Positions 23,157 to 30,086 of a stretch of 35,077 bases of DNA are shown one piece after another. Position 1 is the first letter of the stretch, and every line of letters starts with the position of its first letter. Source of the stretch: a virus; the IMG/VR virus record IMGVR_UViG_3300026519_000037, positions 1-35,077 of that record; one strand, 5' to 3'. Both the position numbers and the translations under genes were made by a program. The notes under the pieces were generated by a model that was not told the origin of the DNA, searched no databases, and saw nothing but the letters and a program-made list of their open reading frames with translations.

Positions 23157-23900
23157 ATGAAAGCCCGCATCCCAACTAAGCTCGGACAAGAAGTCCTCCA
23201 CCGTAATGGGTCCAACATCGAAATTGATGGTATCGAGGGGCGCTTAACATTAGCCGCCGCCATTGATGTGGAACCTAGCGGGGCAAGGGACAGAGCTGGC
23301 GCACTGACAAGAGCTGTCCAACGGATTGTTGGGGCAAGCGTCGATGGCCTTTACGGACCGCAGACAGAATCCGCTGTCGAGGTGTGGCTTGGGCTAGGCG
23401 CTTGGCACGGGAGGCAGGAACCGGCCACCCGCCGACGGTGGCCGCGCTATCGGGATGCCGCGCAATTTTTTGGTGCGCCGGGCGAAAACCTTTCGACTCT
23501 TCGGTTGCCGTACCCAATGGTTCTGGCTTGGGACACCGACACGGTAATTCACCGCTTCACCTGCAACGCCCGCGTTGTTTCTTCTTTGGAAATTATTTTC
23601 AAGAAAACACTCGATCACTACGGCATGGAAAAAATCTACGACCTCGGGCTGAACAAATTTGGCGGATGCTACAGCAACAGAACGATGCGCGGTGGCCGCC
23701 GCAAGAGTGTTCACGCTTACGCCGCTGCTGTCGACCTGGACCCGCTGCGCAACCCGCTGCGCGCTGGCCGGAAAACAGCCCGGTTGGCCCAGCCGGACGC
23801 CGAAGCTTTTTGGCGGATAGTGGAAGCGGAGGGCGCCGTATCCTTGGGCAGGGAAAAGAACTACGACTGGATGCACTTTCAATTTGTGAGGCTGGGATGA
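23157..23900 (+). CDS. Endolysin: peptidoglycan-binding domain plus M15-type peptidase
   Basis: This 247-residue protein has a peptidoglycan-binding-like N-terminal half (VDGLYGPQTESAVEVWL, residues 62-78; a similar IDGIEGRLTLAAAI near 23). The C-terminal half shows the M15/VanY-type zinc peptidase pattern: FGGCYSNRTMRGG, then SVHAYAAAVDLDP (His186, Asp193) and DWMHFQF (His240). The three zinc ligands match the L-Ala-D-Glu/D-Ala-D-Ala peptidase layout. It would cut cross-bridging peptides of the cell wall at lysis. AGCAGGAG precedes the start. Its stop overlaps the holin candidate in ATGA. No signal peptide is visible, so release depends on a holin. Confidence 0.85.
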   Translation: MKARIPTKLGQEVLHRNGSNIEIDGIEGRLTLAAAIDVEPSGARDRAGALTRAVQRIVGASVDGLYGPQTESAVEVWLGLGAWHGRQEPATRRRWPRYRDAAQFFGAPGENLSTLRLPYPMVLAWDTDTVIHRFTCNARVVSSLEIIFKKTLDHYGMEKIYDLGLNKFGGCYSNRTMRGGRRKSVHAYAAAVDLDPLRNPLRAGRKTARLAQPDAEAFWRIVEAEGAVSLGREKNYDWMHFQFVRLG

Positions 23901-24118
23901 AAAAGACTTGGGCTAGCGAACTTGCGATTGGCTTATTGGTTGGGTGGGTTTTCCTGACAGGTTATATTTTCCTAGGCCTCGAAGCTGACGTTATAGGTAG
24001 CTACGAGAGCATCTACAACAACATCACAATCACTGTGCTGTCGGCGGTGTTTGCCACCCTTGGCTTCAAGCGACATGTGGAGGCTGGGCTTGTTCGACCT
24101 GATTCGCCTCCTATTTAA
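23897..24118 (+). CDS. Holin candidate
   Basis: The start is ATG 23897, overlapping the endolysin stop; earlier codons are inside the endolysin. The 73-residue product has a hydrophobic segment at residues 9-28 (LAIGLLVGWVFLTGYIFLGL) and a second at about 40-57 (NITITVLSAVFATLGF), with short polar ends. Two membrane segments, small size and position between endolysin and spanin genes make it the best holin candidate here. Its end overlaps the inner-spanin start. Confidence 0.68.
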   Translation: MKKTWASELAIGLLVGWVFLTGYIFLGLEADVIGSYESIYNNITITVLSAVFATLGFKRHVEAGLVRPDSPPI

Positions 24119-24500
24119 TATCGGGCTGTGGGCTGCATGGGTGGCCGCTGGGTTGGGGCTTTTGTTTGCGGCTACCCTAGGCCCTTGGGCAAGGCTTTTG
24201 CCCCGCCCTGCCCGCGCCCTAGGCGCGGCTGCGGGCATTGCTTTGGCCATGTTTGCCGCCGGGCACATACATGGGGTCACGCAAGCTAAAACATCTGTCA
24301 GCCAGCTCGAGAGGGAACTCGCGGTGGCACGCGAACAGGCGCGGGAGCTGAGTGCCGACGCGCAAGCTAGGGCTGTGAGGGTCGATCAACTCCAAGCAGA
24401 GGTAACATCTTATGAAGTTTCGTTGGCCCGTGGGGATACTACTGCCTGCCCTGCTGATAGTAATTATACTGAGCGCTTGCAGCAGATCCTCCGGGATTGA
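24075..24500 (+). CDS. Inner-membrane spanin (Rz-like)
   Basis: I prefer ATG 24075 to the TTG at 24051. The 141-residue product has two hydrophobic N-terminal segments (GLWAAWVAAGLGLLFAATLG and ALGAAAGIALAMFAAG) followed by a heptad-rich coiled coil (KTSVSQLERELAVAREQARE onwards to about residue 110) and a short polar C terminus. This is the layout of i-spanins, which bridge to the outer-membrane lipoprotein and fuse the membranes at the last lysis step. The o-spanin gene begins inside its 3' end, in another frame. Confidence 0.72.
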   Translation: MWRLGLFDLIRLLFNIGLWAAWVAAGLGLLFAATLGPWARLLPRPARALGAAAGIALAMFAAGHIHGVTQAKTSVSQLERELAVAREQARELSADAQARAVRVDQLQAEVTSYEVSLARGDTTACPADSNYTERLQQILRD

Positions 24501-24663
24501 TACAGCGCCAGCGCCGCCGCTCGACTTAATGGTTATCCCGGCGTTACCGGCCCCAACGGGCGATAAGGGGGCCGATGCGCTGCGTTATGCAGCGGCGCTT
24601 GTGCGGGCGCGAGATCAGATTAAGGGGTGGATCGATTTCTGGACACTTGTTTATGGGGAATAG
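24412..24663 (+). CDS. Outer-membrane spanin lipoprotein (Rz1-like)
   Basis: This 83-residue protein starts inside the inner-spanin gene in another frame (89 bases of overlap). It has an N-terminal signal with lipobox LSAC, with lipidated Cys23 after a strongly hydrophobic stretch (LLPALLIVIILSAC). The mature part is Pro-rich (PAPPLDLMVIPALPAPT) as in Rz1 proteins, followed by a helical C terminus. Overlap with the coiled-coil protein is the hallmark of two-component spanins and indicates a Gram-negative host. Confidence 0.8.
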   Translation: MKFRWPVGILLPALLIVIILSACSRSSGIDTAPAPPLDLMVIPALPAPTGDKGADALRYAAALVRARDQIKGWIDFWTLVYGE

Positions 24664-24890
24664 GAACTAAAGTAATGAATAGCCAGAACAGTTAGGGCAT
24701 AGACCCACCAGTAGCGGGTTTGCTTCCTGGATTCCGTTATGTGGGCCGTCAGCCCCGCCACCCGTTCCTCCGGTGGCGGGGCCTTCTTTTTCTGCATCAC
24801 GCAAGGCACTTCTGCGAACTGACTCCAGCCGCCGGGCGGTGGCGGCTGGGTCGGCTCCTGCAGGACTATAACACGCGGCTCAATACTCAT
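24651..24890 (-). CDS. Small C-terminal membrane-anchored protein
   Basis: The last leftward gene. ATG at 24890 overlaps the upstream gene's stop region; a TTG at 24902 is an alternative. The 79-residue product has a Pro-rich N-terminal third (EPTQPPPPGG), a basic KKKAPPPEERVAGL linker and a hydrophobic C-terminal segment (WWVYALTVLAIHYF), so it is likely tail-anchored in a membrane. It converges with the spanin gene with a 13-base overlap. The linker codons coincide with the late terminator. Function is unknown. Confidence 0.5.
   Translation of the reverse strand: MSIEPRVIVLQEPTQPPPPGGWSQFAEVPCVMQKKKAPPPEERVAGLTAHITESRKQTRYWWVYALTVLAIHYFSSYSP
24752..24792 (+). terminator. Intrinsic terminator ending the late operon
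   Basis: A perfect 11-bp stem (GCCCCGCCACC at 24752-24762, complement at 24772-24782) with a 9-base loop is followed by CTTCTTTTTC. This is the best canonical terminator of the window, oriented rightward, about 90 bases after the last lysis gene. It lies inside the leftward ORF 24651-24890. Read leftward the hairpin has no T tract, so it should stop late transcription without blocking the early operon as strongly. Confidence 0.8.
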
Positions 24891-25152
24891 CCCTGTGCCC
24901 AACCGCCTTATACATGATAATCCCTGTCCACGTCACTTTGCGGATATTCAACTGGGAGCCTTTCACCTGTAACGCGATTTCCTCGGCGGTCAGCCCAAGG
25001 CGCTCTTGTATCTCTTCGCGTGTCCGTTCCCGACCATCGGCCATTAGGGTGTCCAGCGTGGTATACGGTTCGTACAGTTCAAAAATCATAGCGCCCCTTG
25101 GGCATATTTTCTCAAGTCTATCTTCGGTAGTTTTTGGGGGATTCTTTTCCAT
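24880..25152 (-). CDS. Small hypothetical protein, HTH-like
   Basis: ATG 25152 is chosen because GGAGGG lies 6 bases upstream in the leftward strand; the TTG at 25167 includes that site. The 90-residue product is charged and mostly helical. The middle (TREEIQERLGLTAEEIALQV) resembles a helix-turn-helix or winged-helix unit, followed by a basic strand region (NIRKVTWTGIIMYKAVG). It might bind DNA, but no family is recognised. It is the third of four small genes after the polymerase. Confidence 0.5.
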   Translation of the reverse strand: MEKNPPKTTEDRLEKICPRGAMIFELYEPYTTLDTLMADGRERTREEIQERLGLTAEEIALQVKGSQLNIRKVTWTGIIMYKAVGHRDEY

Positions 25153-25153
25153 A

Positions 25154-25264
25154 TCACAGCCCTCCAAGCACTAAAATACGGTAGGCAAGCTCCGGGCCAG
25201 CTACCAATATCCAAAGAAACACAGCCAGCCCGGCGGCTTCCAAGATAAAGCGTTTAAGTTTCAT
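25154..25264 (-). CDS. 36-residue single-span membrane peptide
   Basis: A short leftward ORF opens at ATG 25262-25264, overlapping the previous stop in ATGA, and ends at TGA 25154-25156. The product starts MKLKRFILEAAG and is a basic N terminus followed by one hydrophobic stretch (LAVFLWILVAGPELAYRILV). The overlap with the upstream ORF and the ribosome site for the next gene in its 3' end support real translation. Function is unknown; small membrane peptides in early regions may affect host functions or lysis timing. Confidence 0.45.
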   Translation of the reverse strand: MKLKRFILEAAGLAVFLWILVAGPELAYRILVLGGL

Positions 25265-25437
25265 TGTTCCCCTTCCAGCAGTGCATCGAGGCGCACAACC
25301 TCGATTTTATAGTCCAGAGCCAATGCTGTCCGCAATACAGATTTGCTCCCAACATAAGCGGCAAGCAGAACTCCATCCTCGTCAAGCACCCTAACCCGGA
25401 GGCCGTCTTTGTGGGGCCGAATTTCCAATGTAGCCAT
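25261..25437 (-). CDS. 58-residue hypothetical protein
   Basis: A leftward ORF from ATG 25435-25437 to TGA 25261-25263, with GGAG 8 bases upstream of the start. The product begins MATLEIRPHKDGLRVRVLDE and looks like a small alpha/beta domain: three strands (LEIRPH, LRVRVLD, VLLAAYV) then a helix (SVLRTALALDY). It is coupled by ATGA to the membrane peptide downstream. No family is recognised. It is the first small gene after the polymerase. Confidence 0.5.
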   Translation of the reverse strand: MATLEIRPHKDGLRVRVLDEDGVLLAAYVGSKSVLRTALALDYKIEVVRLDALLEGEQ

Positions 25438-25505
25438 TATTTATTACTCCATGCTGTTTAGCTTACTTTACCTTACCGGGCGGCCCTTAGCAAGCTGCCC
25501 TGAAT

Positions 25506-27512
25506 TTAATCGGCCTCGGCCCAATTACGCCCTGTTCCCACATCCATAATAATCGGAACCTTGATTTGCGGCACCGCATTTTCCATAACGTATTTCAGCT
25601 CACGCCAAGCATCGGTGTCGATTGTATCCACTTCCACAAAGTCTAACTCGTCGTGCACGGTCATCCGGGGCATCCCGCAAGCATCCTCATCAAATAAGCC
25701 AGCCTCGTAGGCCTTAACCATAGCGGCCTTCATCACATCCGCCGCACCACCCTGCAATTTCCTATTCAGGGCTTTATGAGTGAACGCCCTTTCAATATTG
25801 TACACCCCCCATTTCTGCTTTGCCACACTATAGGGGTAGGCACCCGAGCGTTCCCCATCGTGGTACCCGCTCCTGGACCAGGAATCAAAATCCGACCGAC
25901 GGCCTAAAACTGTTTCGACATAACCTTTTGTGTGAACTTCATTCGAGGCCGCTTCCATGGTGGCCCGAACAAACGGCGCAGCTTCATGGTAAGCCTGAAA
26001 TAGTTCGGCACCTTTCGACTGACCAAGCGCCAGAGATGTAATCAATTTATTTTTCGACATCCCATAAATAAGCCCGAAGTTAATTGTTTTAGCTGGCCGC
26101 CGCTTCAATTCGACGCCGGTTAATTTCTTGACAAGTGCAATTGTGAGCTCGTGGTAATCCGTTAGCGGGTCATTGACAAAATGGGCCCGAAGCTCTTCGC
26201 TTCCGGCCCCTACCGCGTGGTGCGCCAACATCCTGTACTCAATTTGAGAATAATCCATTTTAACGTGAAGGCCGCGTGGCGCAGCGAAAGCGGCCCGCAC
26301 TAGCTTGCCCTCGGCTGTCCGTACCGGGATGTTCTGCAAATTAGGATCCGACGAGGAAAAGCGGCCAGAGCGTGCGCCGTGCGCGTCGCCTCGAAGAGGG
26401 TGGAAGCTTCCGTAGAGTTTTCCGCCAACCTGCTTATCCAGAATATACCCTTTAATGAACGTTCCGCGTATTTTGGTTAGTTTTCTATGCTCCAGAATTA
26501 AATCGCAAAGTGGGTTGTCAATATTCTCCAGTATGTCGGCAGCGAAAGAAACCCTACCTGTTTTGGGGGACACAGGGTGCGGTAGCCCGATAGCGGTGAA
26601 TGCCGTTTTTATGGTGGCCGCCGCTGCTGGGTTAACAGCTACACCTGTCAGTTCTTGCATAGATTTCTCTAGCGCTTCAAGCGGCTGCCCAAGGTCCTCG
26701 TAAATCCTCTCGGCCGCCTCCACATCGACTGGCATCCCAGCCATACGCATATCTACGAGTAGCGGAATAAGCCTGCACTCTAATGAGAACAAATCGAGGG
26801 CTCCGCGTTCACTCAACTTGGGCCACTGCGCCTCGAGTATCCTTATAGGCAGAGACGCATCAGCTTCCGCATACGGACCTACCAAGGACACGGGGGCCTT
26901 ATAGAGCCACTTCCTTTGCTTATCTGTTGGGGCCAGACCATTCCAAAGGTTAAGCCATTCGTAAAGCTGCGGGCTTTCCTTTCCAAGACCAAGGTGGCGC
27001 TGGGCCAGCGCCTCGAGGCTAACACTTGGCGTCTCGCTGTTTAATAGCGCCTCGGCATACTGCACATCGTAGTATGGCCCCTGGATTGAGACACCTTCCC
27101 ACCGCAGCCAACCGACATCGTATACCAGATTGGCCCCGACTTTCGGTTTGTTATTATCTAGAACAGAACTAAGCCACCTTAGCACCTGCTGCGGGTCCAT
27201 ATTCATTTCAGGCTGCGTTTCGTGTCTCATTGGAAAATACCAATGGGATCCGTCCTCGACGGAAATAGATACACCTAACAGGTGGCCTTTTCCGCGCCCC
27301 CACCCCGGCCCGGCGTCGTTCAGCTCTGGGTCGAATGTCTCGGTGTCTAGTCCTATTACTTTAGCAGCCGATAGATTTGGGAAGTCGGCTGGCGGTAGCC
27401 AGCCAGTTTCCGGTATAGATGGCATCGGCCCCCACTCGCGCGGCCCTTTCTTGCCCGACCCTCGGATAACGGGCTTATCTTCCCAAAAGAGACCAATGGA
27501 ATCGTTTCTCAT
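25506..27512 (-). CDS. Family A DNA polymerase with 3'-5' exonuclease domain
   Basis: This 668-residue protein carries all catalytic signatures. The proofreading exonuclease has Asp56 and Glu58 (GLDTETF), Asp132 (NLVYDVGWL) and Tyr214/Asp218 (YAEADASL). The polymerase has motif A with Asp420 (MDYSQIEYR), motif B with Arg471, Lys475, Phe479 and Tyr483 (RRPAKTINFGLIYG) and motif C His620-Asp621-Glu622 (VHDELDF). There is no N-terminal 5'-3' exonuclease domain. Phe at 479 predicts the usual discrimination against dideoxynucleotides. It is the replicative polymerase of the phage. Its ATG overlaps the clamp-like gene's stop, and the modification enzyme DpdA is encoded one gene further upstream. 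Confidence 0.94.
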   Translation of the reverse strand: MRNDSIGLFWEDKPVIRGSGKKGPREWGPMPSIPETGWLPPADFPNLSAAKVIGLDTETFDPELNDAGPGWGRGKGHLLGVSISVEDGSHWYFPMRHETQPEMNMDPQQVLRWLSSVLDNNKPKVGANLVYDVGWLRWEGVSIQGPYYDVQYAEALLNSETPSVSLEALAQRHLGLGKESPQLYEWLNLWNGLAPTDKQRKWLYKAPVSLVGPYAEADASLPIRILEAQWPKLSERGALDLFSLECRLIPLLVDMRMAGMPVDVEAAERIYEDLGQPLEALEKSMQELTGVAVNPAAAATIKTAFTAIGLPHPVSPKTGRVSFAADILENIDNPLCDLILEHRKLTKIRGTFIKGYILDKQVGGKLYGSFHPLRGDAHGARSGRFSSSDPNLQNIPVRTAEGKLVRAAFAAPRGLHVKMDYSQIEYRMLAHHAVGAGSEELRAHFVNDPLTDYHELTIALVKKLTGVELKRRPAKTINFGLIYGMSKNKLITSLALGQSKGAELFQAYHEAAPFVRATMEAASNEVHTKGYVETVLGRRSDFDSWSRSGYHDGERSGAYPYSVAKQKWGVYNIERAFTHKALNRKLQGGAADVMKAAMVKAYEAGLFDEDACGMPRMTVHDELDFVEVDTIDTDAWRELKYVMENAVPQIKVPIIMDVGTGRNWAEAD

Positions 27513-28474
27513 GCCCGTAGCCCCAAAATAACCCCCCGCATATTCCCCCTTTGGAAGGCCACCGGGTTCGGGTACTCGGTGAAACTGGCCAACTCCGCGG
27601 CGCTTTCGATGAGTCTTAGCATATGCAGGTTATAGCACCCGTCTGGCATCCCCTCGACAGCGTAGCTAGCGCCAACCTCGTCCTCTATGCTTGTCCTAAT
27701 GACACCGTCCCGTATCCAAATACGCCCATCTTTCTTGTCAAGAAAGTCTGCAAGCGTCTCGAGGCCGACAAACAGGTCGGGTGGGATAGGCGCAAGAGGC
27801 TCTTTGCCACCGGCGATAACTTCGCGCAACGTCGGCGGCCAGCTTAGGGAATAAAGCAGAGTGTGTATCCACCTCCCATCCTTATAATGGAATGTGGCGG
27901 AGTTTTTGGAAATCTGTATCGCGGTAGGTGGCTGTTCGATAAGCAACATCTGCTTAACAGCCTCAACCGGTATATTTATCTCTTCGGGGAACTCGGTGCC
28001 CAAGAAGTATTCCACAAGGCAAACATTATTTGTTGCGAACGCGCTCCGACCGCTAAATAGAATCCCGTTTGTCCAGGGGCGGCTCGCATCGTCCCCAATA
28101 AAGGGTTTCAGGGCTGAAATAGCCCTTAGGAAGTGATCCCCATCCAGGGGGACAACCGTCCCCTCAGGTTCTTGGTGCGGCATCTCCGTGTCTATCAGCT
28201 CTATATAGGCCCGCATATTACCGCTTTGGATACAAATTCTGCCTGTTTTTGTCTTGTGAATTCCCACCTTATCGCTGCACCTATTCAAAGCAGCCCCGAA
28301 CGGCGCGGCTTTTGGGTTGCAATCCACGGGGAATTCTATAGGGCTCGATAAGGTTATGACGCCGTTGAACGCTCTTATAGTGCCGCCCTGAATTGCGTAA
28401 TGTGTCATCTCGGGCACGGATGTTTTACCAACAAGCCCGCCCCGAACGAATTTTAGTGCTCCCGAATTATCCAT
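27509..28474 (-). CDS. Probable DNA polymerase sliding clamp (DnaN-like)
   Basis: This 321-residue protein has repeated short strand-strand-helix units and motifs seen in beta clamps: THYAIQGGTIRAFNGVITLSS near the start, FATNNVCLVEYFLG in the middle and IPVEAVKQMLLI. No enzymatic motif is visible. A clamp of about 320-370 residues encoded next to a family A polymerase is known in several phage groups. It would hold the polymerase on DNA. It overlaps the polymerase gene by ATGA and the dpdA stop by TGATG, so all three are probably translated in a coupled way. The fold is inferred from pattern, so a structural comparison would be decisive. Confidence 0.65.
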   Translation of the reverse strand: MDNSGALKFVRGGLVGKTSVPEMTHYAIQGGTIRAFNGVITLSSPIEFPVDCNPKAAPFGAALNRCSDKVGIHKTKTGRICIQSGNMRAYIELIDTEMPHQEPEGTVVPLDGDHFLRAISALKPFIGDDASRPWTNGILFSGRSAFATNNVCLVEYFLGTEFPEEINIPVEAVKQMLLIEQPPTAIQISKNSATFHYKDGRWIHTLLYSLSWPPTLREVIAGGKEPLAPIPPDLFVGLETLADFLDKKDGRIWIRDGVIRTSIEDEVGASYAVEGMPDGCYNLHMLRLIESAAELASFTEYPNPVAFQRGNMRGVILGLRA

Positions 28475-29409
28475 CAGAATAGCTGTTCCTGCCAGTGTAT
28501 TTCCTGTATGCGGGCTTTCCGCTCGTTTAGCTTTTCGTTCAACCGAGCGTATGTCCAGAGGTTATAGGCGAACCGCGCATAAGGAACCTCTGCTAACCTC
28601 TTGGGGTCGAAGCCCAGATCACGAAGCATCGACTCGAAATATGCAGCCTCTACCGGTGGCATTGTCGTAAAATGCTTCCTGGCTGTATGCCGGGCCGGGG
28701 ACTTCGAAGAGATTTTAATGCTCTCCCCATCCGGGGTCCATACGCCGCCGAAGGAGGCGGCCTGTACCCACGTAGAGCTGTCCACGCTCCACCAGCCATA
28801 TCTCTCCATTATGGGTATAGACGTAGTAGCAAAGCCGTGGACTTTGACTTTAGGCCTACCCGCGCCGTCTGTTAGATACCTTTCCCAAAGCCGATCCATC
28901 CATGTAATCGCTTGCGTGCTACTGATAGCTGCAACGCCACCGATACAAATGTACTCGTAGTTGGCAACATACCACTCTAAAACCTTTTCGTCCTCGTGAA
29001 TATGATATGTTGGGAGCGCCTGGATTCCTTGACTCTCCATCACTTTTAGATTATGGTAAGTCTGTTCGGCGTCTCCAATAACGTCGAGCCCGGCTATGAC
29101 CGGGATACCGTCGTCAATCAAGAAAATGTCTTCATACTTCTTAATGAAGTGGCAATATTGATTTATATCAATCTCGGCGCCAGCGTGCTTAGCCGAAAAA
29201 GCGCCCGAGTCTAGAAATATCTTTCTGCCTGTGGCCCTTATCTGCTGGGCTATTCTGTCCTTTCCGATATAATGGTAGGACTCGAGTATGTGCGGGGTTT
29301 CTCTGGCAATCTTCTTTTCGTGGTCTGTCAGATACCTTTCATATGTCGGTTGGCCGGGCTGCATACTGTTGGTGAACACGGCGGCGGCGTACATCTTGAT
29401 AGGATCCAT
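28474..29409 (-). CDS. dpdA: DpdA-like DNA 7-deazaguanine transglycosylase
   Basis: This 311-residue protein belongs to the TGT-related DpdA family, which swaps guanine in DNA for a 7-deazaguanine base. Diagnostic stretches are KIFLDSGAFSAKHAG (Asp67), AGLDVIGD (Asp109), YICIGGVAA, VKVHGFATTS and WWSVDSSTW (Asp210). Asp67 in DSGAFS corresponds in context to the DSGGF motif of tRNA-guanine transglycosylases; Asp210 sits where the nucleophile would be expected (inference). The CxC...C...H zinc site of bacterial TGT is absent, as the protein is short. It follows folE, queD, queC and queE and precedes the clamp and polymerase genes. preQ0 or a derivative would be its substrate. Confidence 0.85.
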   Translation of the reverse strand: MDPIKMYAAAVFTNSMQPGQPTYERYLTDHEKKIARETPHILESYHYIGKDRIAQQIRATGRKIFLDSGAFSAKHAGAEIDINQYCHFIKKYEDIFLIDDGIPVIAGLDVIGDAEQTYHNLKVMESQGIQALPTYHIHEDEKVLEWYVANYEYICIGGVAAISSTQAITWMDRLWERYLTDGAGRPKVKVHGFATTSIPIMERYGWWSVDSSTWVQAASFGGVWTPDGESIKISSKSPARHTARKHFTTMPPVEAAYFESMLRDLGFDPKRLAEVPYARFAYNLWTYARLNEKLNERKARIQEIHWQEQLF

Positions 29410-29438
29410 AATTCAGCCCCTGTGGCTCTCCTGTTAGT

Positions 29439-29468
29439 GGCCGCCGGTACTTGGCCCTACCGGCGGCC
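29439..29468 (-). terminator. Hairpin between folE and dpdA
   Basis: A perfect 11-bp inverted repeat (GGCCGCCGGTA / TACCGGCGGCC) with an 8-base loop lies in the 107-base gap between folE and dpdA. No T run follows in the leftward direction. It could act as an attenuator or mRNA stabiliser separating precursor synthesis genes from the dpdA-clamp-polymerase unit. Nothing else is seen in the gap apart from a GGGG-type ribosome site near the dpdA start. Confidence 0.45.
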
Positions 29469-29516
29469 CTTAGGCCCCACCGCGCGCCCGTGGCAGCGCT
29501 GGTAGCCCCTACCTGC

Positions 29517-30086
29517 TTACAACGTAGCGGGCGGCACCGCAAGGTGCATGAATTCCTGACGCAACGACGGCTTTGTAAGGAATTCGCCCAGCATGGACGA
29601 GGTGGTTGTGATTGTCCCGCGGACTTGCACGCCCCGAGATTCCATGCACATGTGTCGGCAATGGAGTACAACGCCGACTCCCATGGGCCTGTCGAGCGAG
29701 GTTTCCAGCGCAGCGGCAATCTGGCTTGTTAACCGTTCTTGCACTTGGAGGCGCCTCGAAAAAGCGTCTACAACCCGCGCCAGCTTGGAAAGCCCAACAA
29801 CCCTATTTCTGGGCAAATAGCCGACTGTTGCTACGCCCCAGATTGTCTCCAAGTGATGCTCGCATTTGGAATACACCGGGATATTGCCTACAGCGACTAT
29901 CCCGTTGTACTTCTCAGCGCCATCCTCAAAAGACTTAAACAGCCCACCGATATCAACATCGTACCCACTCGTAAAGAAATCCCAAGCCTTAGCGGCCCTT
30001 TCTGGCGTTTCGGACAAGCCCTCTCTGTCGTAAGTGTTGGGCTCTGCGGCCTTGAGCAGCGCTCGAACTGCTTCTGCGGTGCTCAC
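29517..30086 (-). CDS. folE: GTP cyclohydrolase I
   Basis: This 189-residue enzyme converts GTP to 7,8-dihydroneopterin triphosphate, the first step of both folate and 7-deazaguanine synthesis. Family motifs are clear: EGLSETPERAAKAW (residues 22-35), the zinc ligands Cys75 and His78 in KCEHHLE and Cys147 in CRHMCMESRGV, and SKLARVVDAFSRRLQVQERLT. It starts with GTG at 30086, overlapping the queD stop in GTGA. Together with queD, queC and queE this makes a complete preQ0 route, so the enzyme serves base modification here rather than folate. Confidence 0.95.
   Translation of the reverse strand: MSTAEAVRALLKAAEPNTYDREGLSETPERAAKAWDFFTSGYDVDIGGLFKSFEDGAEKYNGIVAVGNIPVYSKCEHHLETIWGVATVGYLPRNRVVGLSKLARVVDAFSRRLQVQERLTSQIAAALETSLDRPMGVGVVLHCRHMCMESRGVQVRGTITTTSSMLGEFLTKPSLRQEFMHLAVPPATL

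Noticed and set aside
29517-30086. folE as a folate or tetrahydrobiopterin metabolism gene
   Set aside because: It overlaps queD and stands in a full preQ0 gene set with dpdA; no folate pathway gene is nearby.
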